A stretch of 64,000 bases of DNA. Origin: Primorskyibacter flagellatus (lineage in GTDB: Bacteria; Pseudomonadota; Alphaproteobacteria; Rhodobacterales; Rhodobacteraceae). The notes under the pieces are model-generated. The model was not told where the DNA came from, did no database searches, and was given only the letters and a program-made list of their open reading frames with translations. Positions 9,404-18,436 of the stretch are shown one piece after another. The first letter of the stretch is position 1. Each line of letters opens with the position of its first letter. The DNA is taken from assembly GCF_014638275.1 (NCBI RefSeq), contig NZ_BMFJ01000002.1, positions 186,001-250,000 of the forward strand, written 5' to 3'. Made by a program: the position numbers and the translations under genes.

Positions 9404-9955
9404 ATGAAAATCTGGCTTACCGCGCTCCTTTATACGGGGTTGATCGCCACTGCAAACCTGAGCCTCGCCGGGGGCATCGCCGATCTGCGCGACGGCGACC
9501 TTCGCAAGCTGGTCGTGCACGAAGAGCCCAAGCCATTGGAAAACGTCACCTTTGATGGCCCCGAAGGTCCCGTGAGCCTTGACATGTACCGCGGGCAGGT
9601 TGTTGTGCTGAACTTCTGGGCACTCTGGTGTGCGCCCTGCCGGGAGGAGATGCCGACGCTGGACGCCCTGAACGGCGAGTACGGCGGAGAGGACTTCGCC
9701 GTCGTCACGCTGGCCACGGGCCCGAACGCCCCGCCCGCCATCGACAGGTTCTTCGAGGAAACCGGCGTCACCGGCCTGCCGAAATACCGCGACCCGAATT
9801 CCGCCCTGGCGCGCGCCTCCGGTGTGCTGGGACTGCCGGTCACGCTGATCCTGAACCGCGAGGGGCAGGAGATCGCCCGCCTAACCGGCACCGCCGACTG
9901 GCACAGCGACAGCGCCCGCGCCATCGTGGCGGCACTGATCGCGGGCGAATCCTGA
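9404..9955 (+). CDS. tlpA: TlpA-family periplasmic thiol-disulfide oxidoreductase
   Basis: A thioredoxin-fold protein of 183 residues. An N-terminal hydrophobic segment (about 1-22) acts as signal or anchor, and the redox motif WCAPC places the cysteines at C76 and C79. The cis-proline region reads GLPVTLIL. TlpA-type proteins reduce periplasmic disulfides, for example in cytochrome oxidase or c-type cytochrome maturation. A GGAGGA site precedes the ATG. Its placement divergent from argH is common in related bacteria. The partner substrate cannot be told from sequence. Confidence 0.88.
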   Translation: MKIWLTALLYTGLIATANLSLAGGIADLRDGDLRKLVVHEEPKPLENVTFDGPEGPVSLDMYRGQVVVLNFWALWCAPCREEMPTLDALNGEYGGEDFAVVTLATGPNAPPAIDRFFEETGVTGLPKYRDPNSALARASGVLGLPVTLILNREGQEIARLTGTADWHSDSARAIVAALIAGES

Positions 9956-10018
9956 CCGCGTTATCCGCATCTTAACCCAGCCCTGCGAGTATCCCCCGAT
10001 CGGGACCGGAGGGGCACC

Positions 10019-10855
10019 ATGACCGCAACTGAACTCGGGGACTATGCCGACATCAGCAGGGATCACCTCGATCCCCTCAGCTACGCCGTGTCCGCGCGCG
10101 ACCGGACCATCCACGCAACGGTGGCGGAGGCGGTGCGCCACGGCAATGTCGCGCTGGCCTTCCAGCCCGTGATGCAGGCGGGCACCGGCGGCCGTGTCGC
10201 CTTTTACGAGGGTCTGATTCGCATCTACGACGACACCGGCCGCATCATCCCCGCGGGCGATTTCATCCGCGCGGTCGAAACCACCGAAACCGGCCGTCTG
10301 ATCGACTGTGCCGCGCTCGACCACGGCATGCGGCAGCTCACCGCCCACCCCGACCTGCGGCTTGCGGTGAACATGTCCGCCCGCTCCATCGGTTATCCGA
10401 AATGGACAAAGACCCTGCGCAAGGCCCTGATGCGCGACCCGACGGCGGGCGAACGGCTGATCCTCGAGATCACCGAAAGCTCCGCGATGCTCATCCCCGA
10501 ACTCGTCACGGGCTTCATGGCCGAGATGCGCCGCCACGGCATCAGTTTCGCGCTGGACGATTTCGGCGCGGGCTACACCTCTTTCCGCTACCTGCGCGAC
10601 TTCCTCTTCGACATCCTCAAGATCGACGGCCAGTTCACGCAGGGCATTGCGACGGATGCCGACAACCAGGTGCTGACCCGCGCCCTCGTCGCCATCGCGC
10701 AGCAGATGGACATGCTGACCATCGCCGAACAGGTGGAAACCGCCGCCGACGCCGCCTGGCTGGAATCCGCCGGGGTCGACTGCCTGCAGGGCTACGCCTA
10801 TGCCGCGCCGACGATCCATCCCCCATGGCTTGAGGAGGCCCGCACCGGCACCTGA
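10019..10855 (+). CDS. stand-alone EAL-domain cyclic-di-GMP phosphodiesterase
   Basis: A 278-residue protein made almost only of an EAL domain, with no sensor, receiver or GGDEF domain. The signature is EGL (E64-L66) rather than EAL, a frequent variant. Other catalytic or metal-binding residues are visible: the Asn of VNMSAR, the Glu of ITESS, the double Asp of DDFGAG, the Lys of KIDGQF, the Glu of EQVE and the Gln of QGYAYA. Hydrolysis of c-di-GMP to pGpG is therefore likely. It stands alone between the thioredoxin gene and phaA, with a GGAGG site before the ATG. Confidence 0.88.
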   Translation: MTATELGDYADISRDHLDPLSYAVSARDRTIHATVAEAVRHGNVALAFQPVMQAGTGGRVAFYEGLIRIYDDTGRIIPAGDFIRAVETTETGRLIDCAALDHGMRQLTAHPDLRLAVNMSARSIGYPKWTKTLRKALMRDPTAGERLILEITESSAMLIPELVTGFMAEMRRHGISFALDDFGAGYTSFRYLRDFLFDILKIDGQFTQGIATDADNQVLTRALVAIAQQMDMLTIAEQVETAADAAWLESAGVDCLQGYAYAAPTIHPPWLEEARTGT

Positions 10856-10960
10856 CCGCCGCAGCGCGGCACGTTGCGACTTCGGCCGTTTTGCGTTACG
10901 TCATCCGCATGGAGGCGTGGGGGGAGAATCTCCTGCGTCAATATAGTGGAGGACCACACC

Positions 10961-12136
10961 ATGACGAATGTCGTCATCGCATCCGCAGCGCGCACGCCTG
11001 TCGGATCCTTTCTCGGATCGTTTGCAAACACCCCCGCCCATGACCTCGGCGCCGCCGTGCTGGCGGAACTGGTCGCCCGCGCGGGCATCGACGCCTCCGA
11101 GGTGTCTGAAACCATCCTCGGCCAGGTGCTGACCGCGGCCCAGGGCCAGAACCCCGCCCGCCAGGCCCATATCAACGCCGGCCTGCCGAAGGAGGCCGCC
11201 GCCTGGTCGATCAACCAGGTCTGCGGATCGGGCCTGCGCGCCGTCGCCATCGCCGCCCAGCACATCCAGCTTGGCGACGCCTCCATCGTCGCCGCCGGCG
11301 GCCAGGAAAGCATGTCGCTCTCTCCCCACGCCCAGAACCTGCGCGCGGGTCACAAGATGGGCGACGTCAAATACATCGACACCATGATCAAGGATGGTCT
11401 CTGGGATGCCTTCAACGGCTACCACATGGGCCAGACCGCCGAAAACGTCGCCGAACAGTGGCAGATCAGCCGCGAACAGCAGGATGAATTCGCCCTCGCC
11501 TCGCAGAACAAGGCCGAGGCGGCGCAGAAGGCCGGCAAGTTCAAGGACGAGATCGTCCCCTTCACCGTGAAGACCCGCAAGGGCGAAACCGTGGTGGCGG
11601 ATGACGAATACATTCGCCACGGCGCCACGATCGAAGCGATGCAGAAGCTGAAACCCGCCTTCGCCAAGGACGGGTCGGTCACCGCCGCCAACGCCTCCGG
11701 CATCAACGACGGTGCCGCCGGTGCCCTTCTGATGTCGGCGGAGGAGGCCGAAAAGCGCGGCATCGAACCGCTTGCACGCATCGTCTCCTACGCCACCGCC
11801 GGGCTCGACCCGTCGATCATGGGCGTCGGCCCGGTCTATGCCTCGCGCAAGGCGCTGGAAAAGGCCGGCTGGAAACCCTCCGACCTCGACCTGGTCGAAG
11901 CCAACGAGGCGTTTGCCGCCCAGGCCTGCGCGGTGAACAAGGACATGGGCTGGGATCCGTCCATCGTGAACGTGAACGGCGGCGCCATCGCCATCGGTCA
12001 CCCGATCGGCGCCTCCGGCGCGCGCGTGCTCAACACCCTGCTGTTCGAGATGAAGCGCCGTGGGGCCAAGAAGGGCCTGGCCACGCTCTGCATCGGCGGC
12101 GGCATGGGTGTCGCCATGTGCCTCGAACGGCCGTAA
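10961..12136 (+). CDS. phaA: acetyl-CoA C-acetyltransferase (beta-ketothiolase)
   Basis: Condenses two acetyl-CoA to acetoacetyl-CoA, the first step of polyhydroxybutyrate synthesis. The 391-residue length is standard. The nucleophilic cysteine is C88 (QVCGSG), the catalytic His is near 347 (GHPIGASG) and the second Cys near 377 (CIGGGMG). The ATG at 10961 follows a GGAGG site; an open frame extends upstream but lacks family residues. phbB follows about 210 bp downstream, separated by a terminator-like hairpin, so the two genes may be transcribed separately. No polymerase (phaC) is in the window. Confidence 0.94.
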   Translation: MTNVVIASAARTPVGSFLGSFANTPAHDLGAAVLAELVARAGIDASEVSETILGQVLTAAQGQNPARQAHINAGLPKEAAAWSINQVCGSGLRAVAIAAQHIQLGDASIVAAGGQESMSLSPHAQNLRAGHKMGDVKYIDTMIKDGLWDAFNGYHMGQTAENVAEQWQISREQQDEFALASQNKAEAAQKAGKFKDEIVPFTVKTRKGETVVADDEYIRHGATIEAMQKLKPAFAKDGSVTAANASGINDGAAGALLMSAEEAEKRGIEPLARIVSYATAGLDPSIMGVGPVYASRKALEKAGWKPSDLDLVEANEAFAAQACAVNKDMGWDPSIVNVNGGAIAIGHPIGASGARVLNTLLFEMKRRGAKKGLATLCIGGGMGVAMCLERP

Positions 12137-12178
12137 GAGCGGCGCGAAACCCGGCACAACCGGCAAACATACGCATCC

Positions 12179-12208
12179 GAAGGGCGCCCCTCGCGGCGCC
12201 CTTCCTTG
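12179..12208 (+). terminator. Hairpin after phaA
   Basis: Arms 12179-12188 and 12195-12204 form a perfect 10-bp GC-rich stem (GAAGGGCGCC) with a 6-base loop, followed by a pyrimidine-rich stretch with several T residues. It lies about 40 bp after the phaA stop and before the predicted phbB promoter. The U-run is imperfect. Confidence 0.65.
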
Positions 12209-12269
12209 TTCTGTGTCAAAGCATGCTAAGGCTGAGGGGTGCGATACCGAATCCACCGGCGGACGAAAA

Positions 12270-12297
12270 TTGATCGCGCAATAATGTTGCGTATGAA
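12270..12297 (+). promoter_or_regulatory. Predicted sigma-70-type promoter of phbB
   Basis: TTGATC at 12270-12275 and TATGAA at 12292-12297 are separated by 16 bp in an unusually AT-rich patch. This would start transcription about 45 bp before the phbB ATG. The hairpin between phaA and this site supports an independent phbB transcript. Prediction only. Confidence 0.45.
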
Positions 12298-12350
12298 TGA
12301 CCGTTTCGGTAACAGCATTACCTGAAGACGAATCCCAAGGAGGAGGCACA

Positions 12351-13073
12351 ATGGCACGGACGGCACTGGTCACCGGAGGCTCGCGCGGCATCGGCGCGGC
12401 GATCTCGAAGGCACTGAAGGACGCGGGTTACCAGGTGGCAGCCACCTACGCCGGCAACGACGAAGCGGCGGCGAAGTTCACCGAGGAAACCGGCATCAAG
12501 ACCTACAAGTGGAACGCGGCCGATTACGACGCGTCCAAAGAGGGCATCGCCAAGGTCGAATCCGATCTCGGCCCGATCGACGTGGTCGTGGCCAATGCCG
12601 GCATCACCCGCGACGCGCCGTTCCACAAGATGACCCCCGCCCAGTGGAAAGAGGTGGTCGACACCAACCTCACCGGCGTCTTCAACACCGTTCACCCGGT
12701 CTGGCCCGGCATGCGTGAACGCGGCTTCGGGCGCGTCGTCGTCATCTCCTCGATCAACGGCCAGAAGGGCCAGTTCGGCCAGGTCAACTATGCCGCCACC
12801 AAGGCGGGCGACCTCGGCATCGTGAAATCGCTGGCCCAGGAAGGCGCGGCCAAGGGCATAACCGCCAACGCGATCTGCCCCGGCTACATCGCGACCGACA
12901 TGGTCATGGCCGTGCCGGAAAAGGTGCGCGAGGCGATCATCGGACAAATCCCGACCGGCCGCCTCGGTGAACCCGAGGAGATCGCGCGCTGCGTTCTCTT
13001 CCTCGCCTCCGACGACGCCGGCTTCATCAACGGCTCCACCATCACGGCAAACGGCGGCCAGTTCTTCGTCTGA
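12351..13073 (+). CDS. phbB: acetoacetyl-CoA reductase
   Basis: NADPH-dependent short-chain dehydrogenase that reduces acetoacetyl-CoA to (R)-3-hydroxybutyryl-CoA for polyhydroxybutyrate. The 240-residue product has the cofactor loop TGGSRGIG (residues 8-15), NAG near 82-84, catalytic Ser in SSINGQKGQFGQ, and the Tyr/Lys pair Y147 and K151. The motif around the active site is characteristic of PhbB rather than FabG. The chosen ATG has a strong AAGGAGGAG ribosome-binding site; the longer open frame upstream would remove it. Confidence 0.94.
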   Translation: MARTALVTGGSRGIGAAISKALKDAGYQVAATYAGNDEAAAKFTEETGIKTYKWNAADYDASKEGIAKVESDLGPIDVVVANAGITRDAPFHKMTPAQWKEVVDTNLTGVFNTVHPVWPGMRERGFGRVVVISSINGQKGQFGQVNYAATKAGDLGIVKSLAQEGAAKGITANAICPGYIATDMVMAVPEKVREAIIGQIPTGRLGEPEEIARCVLFLASDDAGFINGSTITANGGQFFV

Positions 13074-13080
13074 TACCGGC

Positions 13081-13105
13081 GCGGGCCGGACCAGTTCCGG
13101 CCCGC
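13081..13105 (+). terminator. Hairpin after phbB
   Basis: A perfect 10-bp stem (13081-13090 with 13096-13105, GCGGGCCGGA) and a 5-base loop lie 7 bp after the phbB stop, followed by a C-run and then TTTCATCTT. It looks like an intrinsic terminator with a weak T-tract. Confidence 0.65.
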
Positions 13106-13155
13106 CCCCCTTTCATCTTGCCTGAAATATCCTAGGGGAGTCCGCAGGACGGGGG

Positions 13156-13345
13156 CAAAGCCCCCGTTAAATCCATTTGCCGCGATCCCGCGGCAGGTGG
13201 CAAAGCCCCCGTCACATCGATTTGCCGCGATCCCGCGGCGGGTGGCAAAGCCCCCGTCACATCGATTTGCCGCGATCCCGCGGCGGGTGGCAAAGCCCCC
13301 CGTTACATTCATTTGCCGCGATCCCGTGGCGGGTGGCAAAGCCCC
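13156..13345. repeat. 45-bp tandem repeat array, four units plus a partial fifth
   Basis: Units start at 13156, 13201, 13246 and 13291 (the last is 46 bp) with a partial unit from 13337. Each contains CAAAGCCCCC, a variable GTNACATC-like stretch, then a palindrome GCCGCG-ATCC-CGCGGC. The second and third units are identical or nearly so; the outer ones carry a few substitutions. The array fills most of the 314-bp gap between phbB and the exporter gene. There are no spacers between units, so it is not a CRISPR. An open frame crosses it (15 codons per unit), but no known protein matches. Confidence 0.92.
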
Positions 13346-13387
13346 CTGCCCCATTGACGCCGTCACGCGACCCGGCAAGAAACCCGC

Positions 13388-14290
13388 ATGACCCGTACCC
13401 GCGCCACCGCCATCGGTTTCACCGCCATCCTGCTCTGGGCGCTGCTGGCGCTGCTCACCGTCGGCTCTGCCCCGGTCCCGCCGCTTCAGCTCAACGCGAT
13501 GTGCTTTGCCCTTGGCGGCACGCTTGGCCTGATCTGGGCCGCCGCGACCGGTCAGCTCCCTGCCCTGCGCAACATTCCATGGCCCGCCTTCGCGCTCGGC
13601 ACGCTCGGGCTGTTCGGCTACCACGCCCTTTATTTCGCAGCGCTGCGCAATGCGCCGCCCGCCCAGGCCGGGCTGATCGCCTATCTCTGGCCGCTGCTGA
13701 TCGTGCTCTTCTCCGGCCTCTTGCCAGGGGAACGGCTGCGTCCCGGTCACCTGCTCGGCGCGCTCGCGGGATTTGCGGGTGCGGCGCTCATCATCACCGG
13801 GGGCGACGGCGGCATCGACCTGGCGCACCTGACCGGCTACCTGCTGGCGCTGGCCTGCGCCCTCACCTGGTCGGGGTATTCCGTGCTGTCACGCCGGTTC
13901 GGAGCGGTGCCGACCGTGGCCGTCACGCTCTTCTGTCTTGTCACCGCCGGACTGTCCGCCGCGCTGCACCTGCTGGTCGAACAGACCGCGGTTCCCGCCG
14001 GAACGACCGGCTGGCTTTCCGTTCTGGCGCTTGGCCTCGGGCCCGTGGGACTGGCGTTCTACACCTGGGACATCGGCGTCAAGAAGGGCGACATCCAGCT
14101 GCTTGGCGTGGCGTCCTATGCCGCGCCGCTGCTGTCCACGCTTATCCTTGTCGCCGCCGGAATCGCCGAACCGACGCTGATGCTGGGCCTCGCGACCCTG
14201 CTCATCACCGGCGGCGCGGGCCTTGCCGCCCGCGCCAGCCTGCGCCAGCCGCCGCAGGAACCGGACGTCAGTGCATCGACAGGCGGGTAA
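13388..14290 (+). CDS. DMT-superfamily exporter (EamA domains, YddG-like)
   Basis: A 300-residue membrane protein with about ten hydrophobic segments arranged as two EamA repeats, typical of the drug/metabolite transporter superfamily. The overall pattern, including the SGYSVLSRRF and FYTWDIGVKKGD stretches, resembles YddG-type exporters of aromatic amino acids. Substrate assignment is an inference. Its 3' end overlaps the convergent DUF465 gene by 23 bp. The 45-bp repeat array lies immediately upstream, and no clear ribosome-binding site is seen before the ATG. Confidence 0.8.
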   Translation: MTRTRATAIGFTAILLWALLALLTVGSAPVPPLQLNAMCFALGGTLGLIWAAATGQLPALRNIPWPAFALGTLGLFGYHALYFAALRNAPPAQAGLIAYLWPLLIVLFSGLLPGERLRPGHLLGALAGFAGAALIITGGDGGIDLAHLTGYLLALACALTWSGYSVLSRRFGAVPTVAVTLFCLVTAGLSAALHLLVEQTAVPAGTTGWLSVLALGLGPVGLAFYTWDIGVKKGDIQLLGVASYAAPLLSTLILVAAGIAEPTLMLGLATLLITGGAGLAARASLRQPPQEPDVSASTGG

Positions 14291-14435
14291 TCTCTTCCTT
14301 CAGGCGGAGCTTCTGCTTCTTCAGCTGAGTGATCTCGAGAGTCGAGATGCTGGGCGACCGCTGTGCATTTTCCACGGCGGCCGAGAGGGAATCATGCTTC
14401 TTCTTCAGTTCTTCAAGGTGGGAACTCAAGCTCAT
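14268..14435 (-). CDS. DUF465 (YdcH-like) small helical protein
   Basis: A 55-residue charged, helical protein (begins MSLSSHLEELKKKH) with the coiled-coil look of DUF465/YdcH. The sequence is rich in Lys, Glu and Leu with heptad spacing. Function is unknown. A GGAGACGA-like site precedes the ATG. Its 3' end overlaps the convergent exporter gene. Confidence 0.8.
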   Translation of the reverse strand: MSLSSHLEELKKKHDSLSAAVENAQRSPSISTLEITQLKKQKLRLKEEITRLSMH

Positions 14436-14539
14436 AGTCGTCTCCTCTCTGAGTGGCTACCGGGCAAGTGGACCACAGTTTTACATTTGTGTCACGCTGC
14501 GCCCGCGAGGATCCGCCGAAGAGGTTTACGTAAGGTTAC

Positions 14540-15298
14540 TTACCCACAGAAAATCAGAGGCCCCGCATCGCGGAGAATGGCAGACGCCTCAGGGGTATAA
14601 TCGGCCCTGTCGCCCCCATGTGCCGCGCCGTTGTGCACCACCAGTCCACAGTGCAGCCGGAAGGCGGCCCGCCCCTCTTTCCGCCCGCGCAGGAGACAAA
14701 GTTGCGCCTCTCGTCCGCTGCGGGGAATCAATGGAAACAGTTCCGGCGATCCGAGGCACGAATCAAAGGCGGCGATCAGGTCCGGCAGTCGCTCCGCACG
14801 GTGAATGAAGGTGACCGTCCCGCGCGGGGCGCAGCGCCGGGCGGCGGCGGCAACCCAGGCGGAGAGCGGGGTTTCCTCGCCCATGGCGCCCTCGCGACCG
14901 CCGTCCCGCGCGGGCACGCTGGCATCGCGCCGGAAGTAGGGCGGGTTGGCGATGACGTGATCGAATTGCTGCTGCCGCAGCGCCGCGGGCATGTCGGCGA
15001 GGTCTCCTTCGACCACCTCCATCTCAAGCACGTTTTCCGCCGCGTTCCGCCGTGCGAGCGCCGCGTAATCCGCCTGCCGCTCAAGCCCCGTCACAGCGAC
15101 CCCGGGCACCCGCGCGGCGAGGCACAGCCCCGCCGCCCCCGTCCCGCAGCCCAGATCCAGCACGCGCTGCCCCGCCTGCGCCCCGACCGATGCGGCAAGG
15201 AACACCGGATCCACCCCCGCCCGGTAGCCGCGCGCGGGCTGCCACAGCACCACCCGACCGCCGAGGATCGAGTCCCGCGTCAGTTCCGCCCCTGTCAT
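14540..15298 (-). CDS. TrmN6/YfiC-like tRNA adenine-N6 methyltransferase
   Basis: A class I SAM-dependent methyltransferase of 252 residues. The SAM-binding loop reads VLDLGCGTGAAG, an acidic residue follows in TGLERQ, and the catalytic NPPY motif marks an N6-adenine or related amino methyltransferase. The closest family I recognise is TrmN6 (YfiC), which modifies A37 of tRNA1(Val). The start overlaps the DUF2007 stop by four bases (ATGA). The methyl target is inferred from the family. Confidence 0.8.
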   Translation of the reverse strand: MTGAELTRDSILGGRVVLWQPARGYRAGVDPVFLAASVGAQAGQRVLDLGCGTGAAGLCLAARVPGVAVTGLERQADYAALARRNAAENVLEMEVVEGDLADMPAALRQQQFDHVIANPPYFRRDASVPARDGGREGAMGEETPLSAWVAAAARRCAPRGTVTFIHRAERLPDLIAAFDSCLGSPELFPLIPRSGREAQLCLLRGRKEGRAAFRLHCGLVVHNGAAHGGDRADYTPEASAILRDAGPLIFCG

Positions 15299-15510
15299 GT
15301 CCCGAGGTCGATGTCGTTGTCTTCGAGCGTCCGGACCGCGCGGGCGTGGTCCTCCTCCCGCACCATGAGACGGCGCGGCAGAACCCCGACAGAGCCTTCC
15401 AGAACGCTCATGTTTACGTCCATTTCAAACCAGTCTATACCCTCGCCCCGAAGCAGAGCCTGGGCAAAGGCCATCACGGTCGGGTCATTTGTCCGCAGAA
15501 GCTGTTTCAT
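15295..15510 (-). CDS. DUF2007 family protein
   Basis: A 71-residue cytoplasmic protein of the DUF2007 type: it begins MKQLLRTNDPTVMAFAQALL and has a small alpha/beta pattern ending DNDIDLGT. The role is unknown. It is translationally coupled to the downstream methyltransferase and divergent from the polyprenyl synthase gene with about 60 bp between the starts. Confidence 0.82.
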   Translation of the reverse strand: MKQLLRTNDPTVMAFAQALLRGEGIDWFEMDVNMSVLEGSVGVLPRRLMVREEDHARAVRTLEDNDIDLGT

Positions 15511-15570
15511 GGTAGGGACTTAAGATCAGAACCCCCGCGCTGTCGAGGGTCGGACAGGGATGAGGCCGGC

Positions 15571-16566
15571 TTGGACAAACCCGTGGACAAACCGCATGAC
15601 GCCATCGCCGCCCTGCTGGCAGAGGATCTGGCCGCGGTGAACGCGACGATCCGCGAGCGCATGGCCTCGCGGCATGCTCCCCGGATCCCGGAAGTGACCG
15701 CGCATCTCGTCGACGCCGGTGGAAAGCGGATCCGCCCGATGCTGACGCTCGCCGCCGCCCGGCTCTGCGGCTATGACGGCGACGATCATATCCGGCTCGC
15801 CGCCACCGTCGAATTCATCCACACCGCCACCCTGCTGCACGACGACGTTGTCGACGAAAGCCAGCAGCGGCGCGGGCGGCCGACGGCCAACCTGCTCTGG
15901 GACAACCAGTCCTCGGTTCTGGTCGGAGACTATCTTTTTGCCCGTGCCTTTCAGCTGATGGTCGAACCCGGCAACCTGCGGGTGCTGGAGATCCTGTCGG
16001 ACGCCGCCGCCACCATCGCAGAGGGCGAGGTGCTGCAGCTGACCGTCGCCCAGAACCTCGCGACGACGGAGGACACCTATCTGCAGGTCGTGCGCGGCAA
16101 GACGGCCGCGCTTTTCTCTGCCGCGACGGAGTCGGGGGCCGAGATCGCGGGCGCGCCGGAGGCCCGGGTCCGCGCGCTCTTCACCTATGGCGACGCGCTT
16201 GGCATCGCGTTCCAGATGGCCGACGACCTGCTCGACTGGCTGGGCGACAGTGCGGCGACCGGCAAGAACGTCGGCGACGATTTCCGTGAGCGCAAGCTGA
16301 CCCTGCCGCTGATCCGCGCCATCGCGAAGGCCGACGCGGAGGAGCGCGCTTTCTGGCAGCGCACCATCGAAAAGGGGCGGCAGGAGGAGGCGGACCTCGC
16401 CACCGCCCGCGCCTTGCTGGACCGCCACGGCGCGCTGGATTCGACCCGGGCGACGGCGCTTGACTGGGCCGAGCGCGCGAAGGCGGCGCTTGAGCCGCTG
16501 CCGGATCACGCGCTGAAGGGGCATCTGGCCGACCTTGCGGATTACGTGGTGGCACGGCTGCGCTGA
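15571..16566 (+). CDS. long-chain polyprenyl diphosphate synthase
   Basis: Makes the polyprenyl chain for ubiquinone or for lipid carriers by adding isopentenyl units. The first aspartate-rich motif is DDVVD (about residues 91-95) and the second is DDLLD in AFQMADDLLDW; GGKRIRP is the substrate-binding start. I chose TTG at 15571, preceded by GAGG, giving 331 residues; a GTG at 15583 is an alternative. No in-frame ATG lies near the expected N-terminus. The family is certain (IspB/octaprenyl or decaprenyl type); chain length is not readable. Confidence 0.88.
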   Translation: MDKPVDKPHDAIAALLAEDLAAVNATIRERMASRHAPRIPEVTAHLVDAGGKRIRPMLTLAAARLCGYDGDDHIRLAATVEFIHTATLLHDDVVDESQQRRGRPTANLLWDNQSSVLVGDYLFARAFQLMVEPGNLRVLEILSDAAATIAEGEVLQLTVAQNLATTEDTYLQVVRGKTAALFSAATESGAEIAGAPEARVRALFTYGDALGIAFQMADDLLDWLGDSAATGKNVGDDFRERKLTLPLIRAIAKADAEERAFWQRTIEKGRQEEADLATARALLDRHGALDSTRATALDWAERAKAALEPLPDHALKGHLADLADYVVARLR

Positions 16567-16621
16567 CTGCCGGACAAAGCGACTGCCCGTACACGTTGCA
16601 TGGCGCGGGGCGACCAGCCCC

Positions 16622-16755
16622 GTGCCGCGCCCGACCCTCCCGCCGGGAGGGCGCATTGGCGATGGCAGGTGCAGTTCAGTCGAACCATACTGCTTTTGAG
16701 ATAGAGCGTTGACCACATGCGGAGCAAGGCGCCCTCTCAGGGTCGGGCGCGGCAC
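16622..16755. repeat. 134-bp element bounded by 17-bp perfect inverted repeats
   Basis: GTGCCGCGCCCGACCCT at 16622-16638 is exactly complementary to 16739-16755. Inside lies a second pair of 8-bp arms (16647-16654 and 16729-16736). A separate short hairpin, CCCTCCC-GCC-GGGAGGG, sits at 16635-16651. It occupies the middle of the 302-bp gap before trpA. It resembles a miniature inverted-repeat element, but no target-site duplication is obvious. The rest of the gap shows nothing beyond the trpA ribosome-binding site. Confidence 0.7.
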
Positions 16756-16868
16756 TCAGCACCCCTGACCTACGCCACGCAGGCGCCTGAAGCCCCTTCC
16801 CCATTGACCCCGCCCCTCCCATGCGGCAAGTCGGGCCGACCCCGAAGGGGCAACAGGAGAGACAGACC

Positions 16869-17660
16869 ATGACCCGGATCGACGACACCTTCGCCCGCCT
16901 GCGCGCCGAGAAGAAGAAGGCCTTCGTCGCCTACATCATGGCGGGCGACCCGGACGAGACGACCTCGGCCGCGATGCTCCACGCCCTGCCTGCCGCCGGG
17001 GCGGACATCATCGAACTGGGCGTGCCCTTCACCGACCCCATGGCCGATGGCCCGACCGTGCAGCTGGCAGGCCAGCGCGCGCTGGCCGCGGGCATGACGC
17101 TGCACAAGACGCTCGCCATGGCGACGGAGTTCCGCAAGACAGACGACACCACTCCGATTGTCCTGATGGGCTATTACAATCCGATCTACAGCCGCGGGGT
17201 GGAGACGTTCCTCGCGGACGCCAAGGCCGCCGGGATCGACGGGCTGATCGTTGTCGACCTGCCTCCGGAGGAGGATGACGAACTCTGCATTCCCGCCCAG
17301 AAGGCCGGTCTGAACTTCATCCGGCTTGCCACGCCCACGACCGATGACAGGCGCCTGCCCAAGGTGCTGCAGAACACCTCCGGCTTCGTCTACTACGTCT
17401 CGGTCACAGGCATCACCGGGTCTGCCGCCGCGCAGGCCGATACCGTCGGGCCCGAGGTCGCGCGCATCAAGGCCCAGACCGACCTGCCCGTCATCGTCGG
17501 CTTCGGCATCCGCACGCCGGAGGCCGCACGCTCCATCGCCGAAGTGGCAGACGGGGCGGTCGTGGGGTCCGCCATCGTCGCGGAAATCGCCGCCGGAAAA
17601 CCGGTGGAGGAGGTCGCCGCCTTTGTGAAGACCCTAGCGGATGGGGCGCACAGCGGCTGA
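16869..17660 (+). CDS. trpA: tryptophan synthase alpha subunit
   Basis: Cleaves indole-3-glycerol phosphate to indole and glyceraldehyde 3-phosphate. The 263-residue product has the catalytic Glu at E49 ([11 protein letters not shown]) and Asp at D60, and the phosphate-binding GFGIRTP segment. An AGGAGAG site lies before the ATG at 16869; an in-frame ATG 48 bp earlier would include this site in the coding region. The beta subunit gene is about 15 kb away and on the other strand, which is unusual for this pair. A tiny hairpin at 17662-17674 follows the stop. Confidence 0.94.
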   Translation: MTRIDDTFARLRAEKKKAFVAYIMAGDPDETTSAAMLHALPAAGADIIELGVPFTDPMADGPTVQLAGQRALAAGMTLHKTLAMATEFRKTDDTTPIVLMGYYNPIYSRGVETFLADAKAAGIDGLIVVDLPPEEDDELCIPAQKAGLNFIRLATPTTDDRRLPKVLQNTSGFVYYVSVTGITGSAAAQADTVGPEVARIKAQTDLPVIVGFGIRTPEAARSIAEVADGAVVGSAIVAEIAAGKPVEEVAAFVKTLADGAHSG

Positions 17661-17743
17661 TCCACCATAGGTGGTTTGACCTGAATCGGGAATCGCGCCA
17701 GACTGCGCCTGTTTATTTACACGCGCAAATTTGGAGCCATTCC

Positions 17744-18415
17744 ATGACCCTCAAGACATATGCCGCCGCCGCGGCCCTGACCATTGCCGCGACACAGGCC
17801 CACGCCACGCTTGTCAACCTCGGTGACTGCAACGGCACCGTGGGCACGACCTGCGTCATCACATCCACGCCGCCCAACCCGGTGTCGACGAACCCCAACA
17901 ACCTGTCGCTGGTCGCCTGGGACGAACTGCAGAACTTCGTGCTGACCGAGGATCTCCGGGTGGACCGCGTCTTCGACGAAACCGCCAGCTTCGTGACCAC
18001 CGCCCCCGGCGGGGACTTCTACATCAAGGCGGGGACCATCGTGTCCTCCCACTACCTGCAATGGGACAACGACAGCGGCCTCGGCGTGGACAGAATCCAG
18101 ACGACGATCAGCCTGGATTCGCAGGTCTTCGCCTTCATCACCGCGGACCAGAACCTGTTCAACAGCGATTACCTCGGCCTGCCCGGGCTGGATTACGCGG
18201 ACTTCGGCAATCGCGGGCTGGAAAGCGGCGACACCACCGTCTTCAACGGCACCGATGTCGACATCGACTGGGCAGCCACGAGCCCCGGCGACTGGACCCG
18301 GCTCATCACCGCCTATTCCCCGGGCGGAGAGGTTCCGGTGCCTGCCGCCCTGCCGCTGCTGATCGGCGGCATGGGCGTCCTGGGCTTCGCCGGACGCCGC
18401 CGCCGCAAGGCCTGA
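17744..18415 (+). CDS. VPLPA-CTERM sorting-domain exported protein
   Basis: A 223-residue exported protein. It has an N-terminal signal peptide ending near ATQAHA, a beta-rich body with many Asp and Thr residues, and a C-terminal sorting tail: the VPVPAALP motif, a hydrophobic segment and a basic end (GRRRRKA). This tripartite tail matches the VPLPA-CTERM class, handled by exosortase-like enzymes in Rhodobacteraceae. No exosortase is in the window. The body is not recognised. A strong hairpin terminator follows the stop. Confidence 0.85.
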   Translation: MTLKTYAAAAALTIAATQAHATLVNLGDCNGTVGTTCVITSTPPNPVSTNPNNLSLVAWDELQNFVLTEDLRVDRVFDETASFVTTAPGGDFYIKAGTIVSSHYLQWDNDSGLGVDRIQTTISLDSQVFAFITADQNLFNSDYLGLPGLDYADFGNRGLESGDTTVFNGTDVDIDWAATSPGDWTRLITAYSPGGEVPVPAALPLLIGGMGVLGFAGRRRRKA

Positions 18416-18436
18416 GACCCCTCTGAACCAGCATGG

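Noticed and set aside
13156..13345. Possible CRISPR array
   Set aside because: The 45-bp units are directly adjacent with no unique spacers, and no cas genes are near.
13177..14328. 383-codon open frame running through the tandem repeats and the exporter gene
   Set aside because: It is a different frame from the clear membrane-protein gene and shows only repeat-derived and shadow residues.
15052..15570. N-terminal extension of the polyprenyl synthase open frame
   Set aside because: This part overlaps the DUF2007 and methyltransferase genes on the other strand and has no family similarity.
16542..16755. Open frames on the minus strand within the trpA upstream gap
   Set aside because: No start signal, no recognisable domain, and the region is better explained by the inverted-repeat element.
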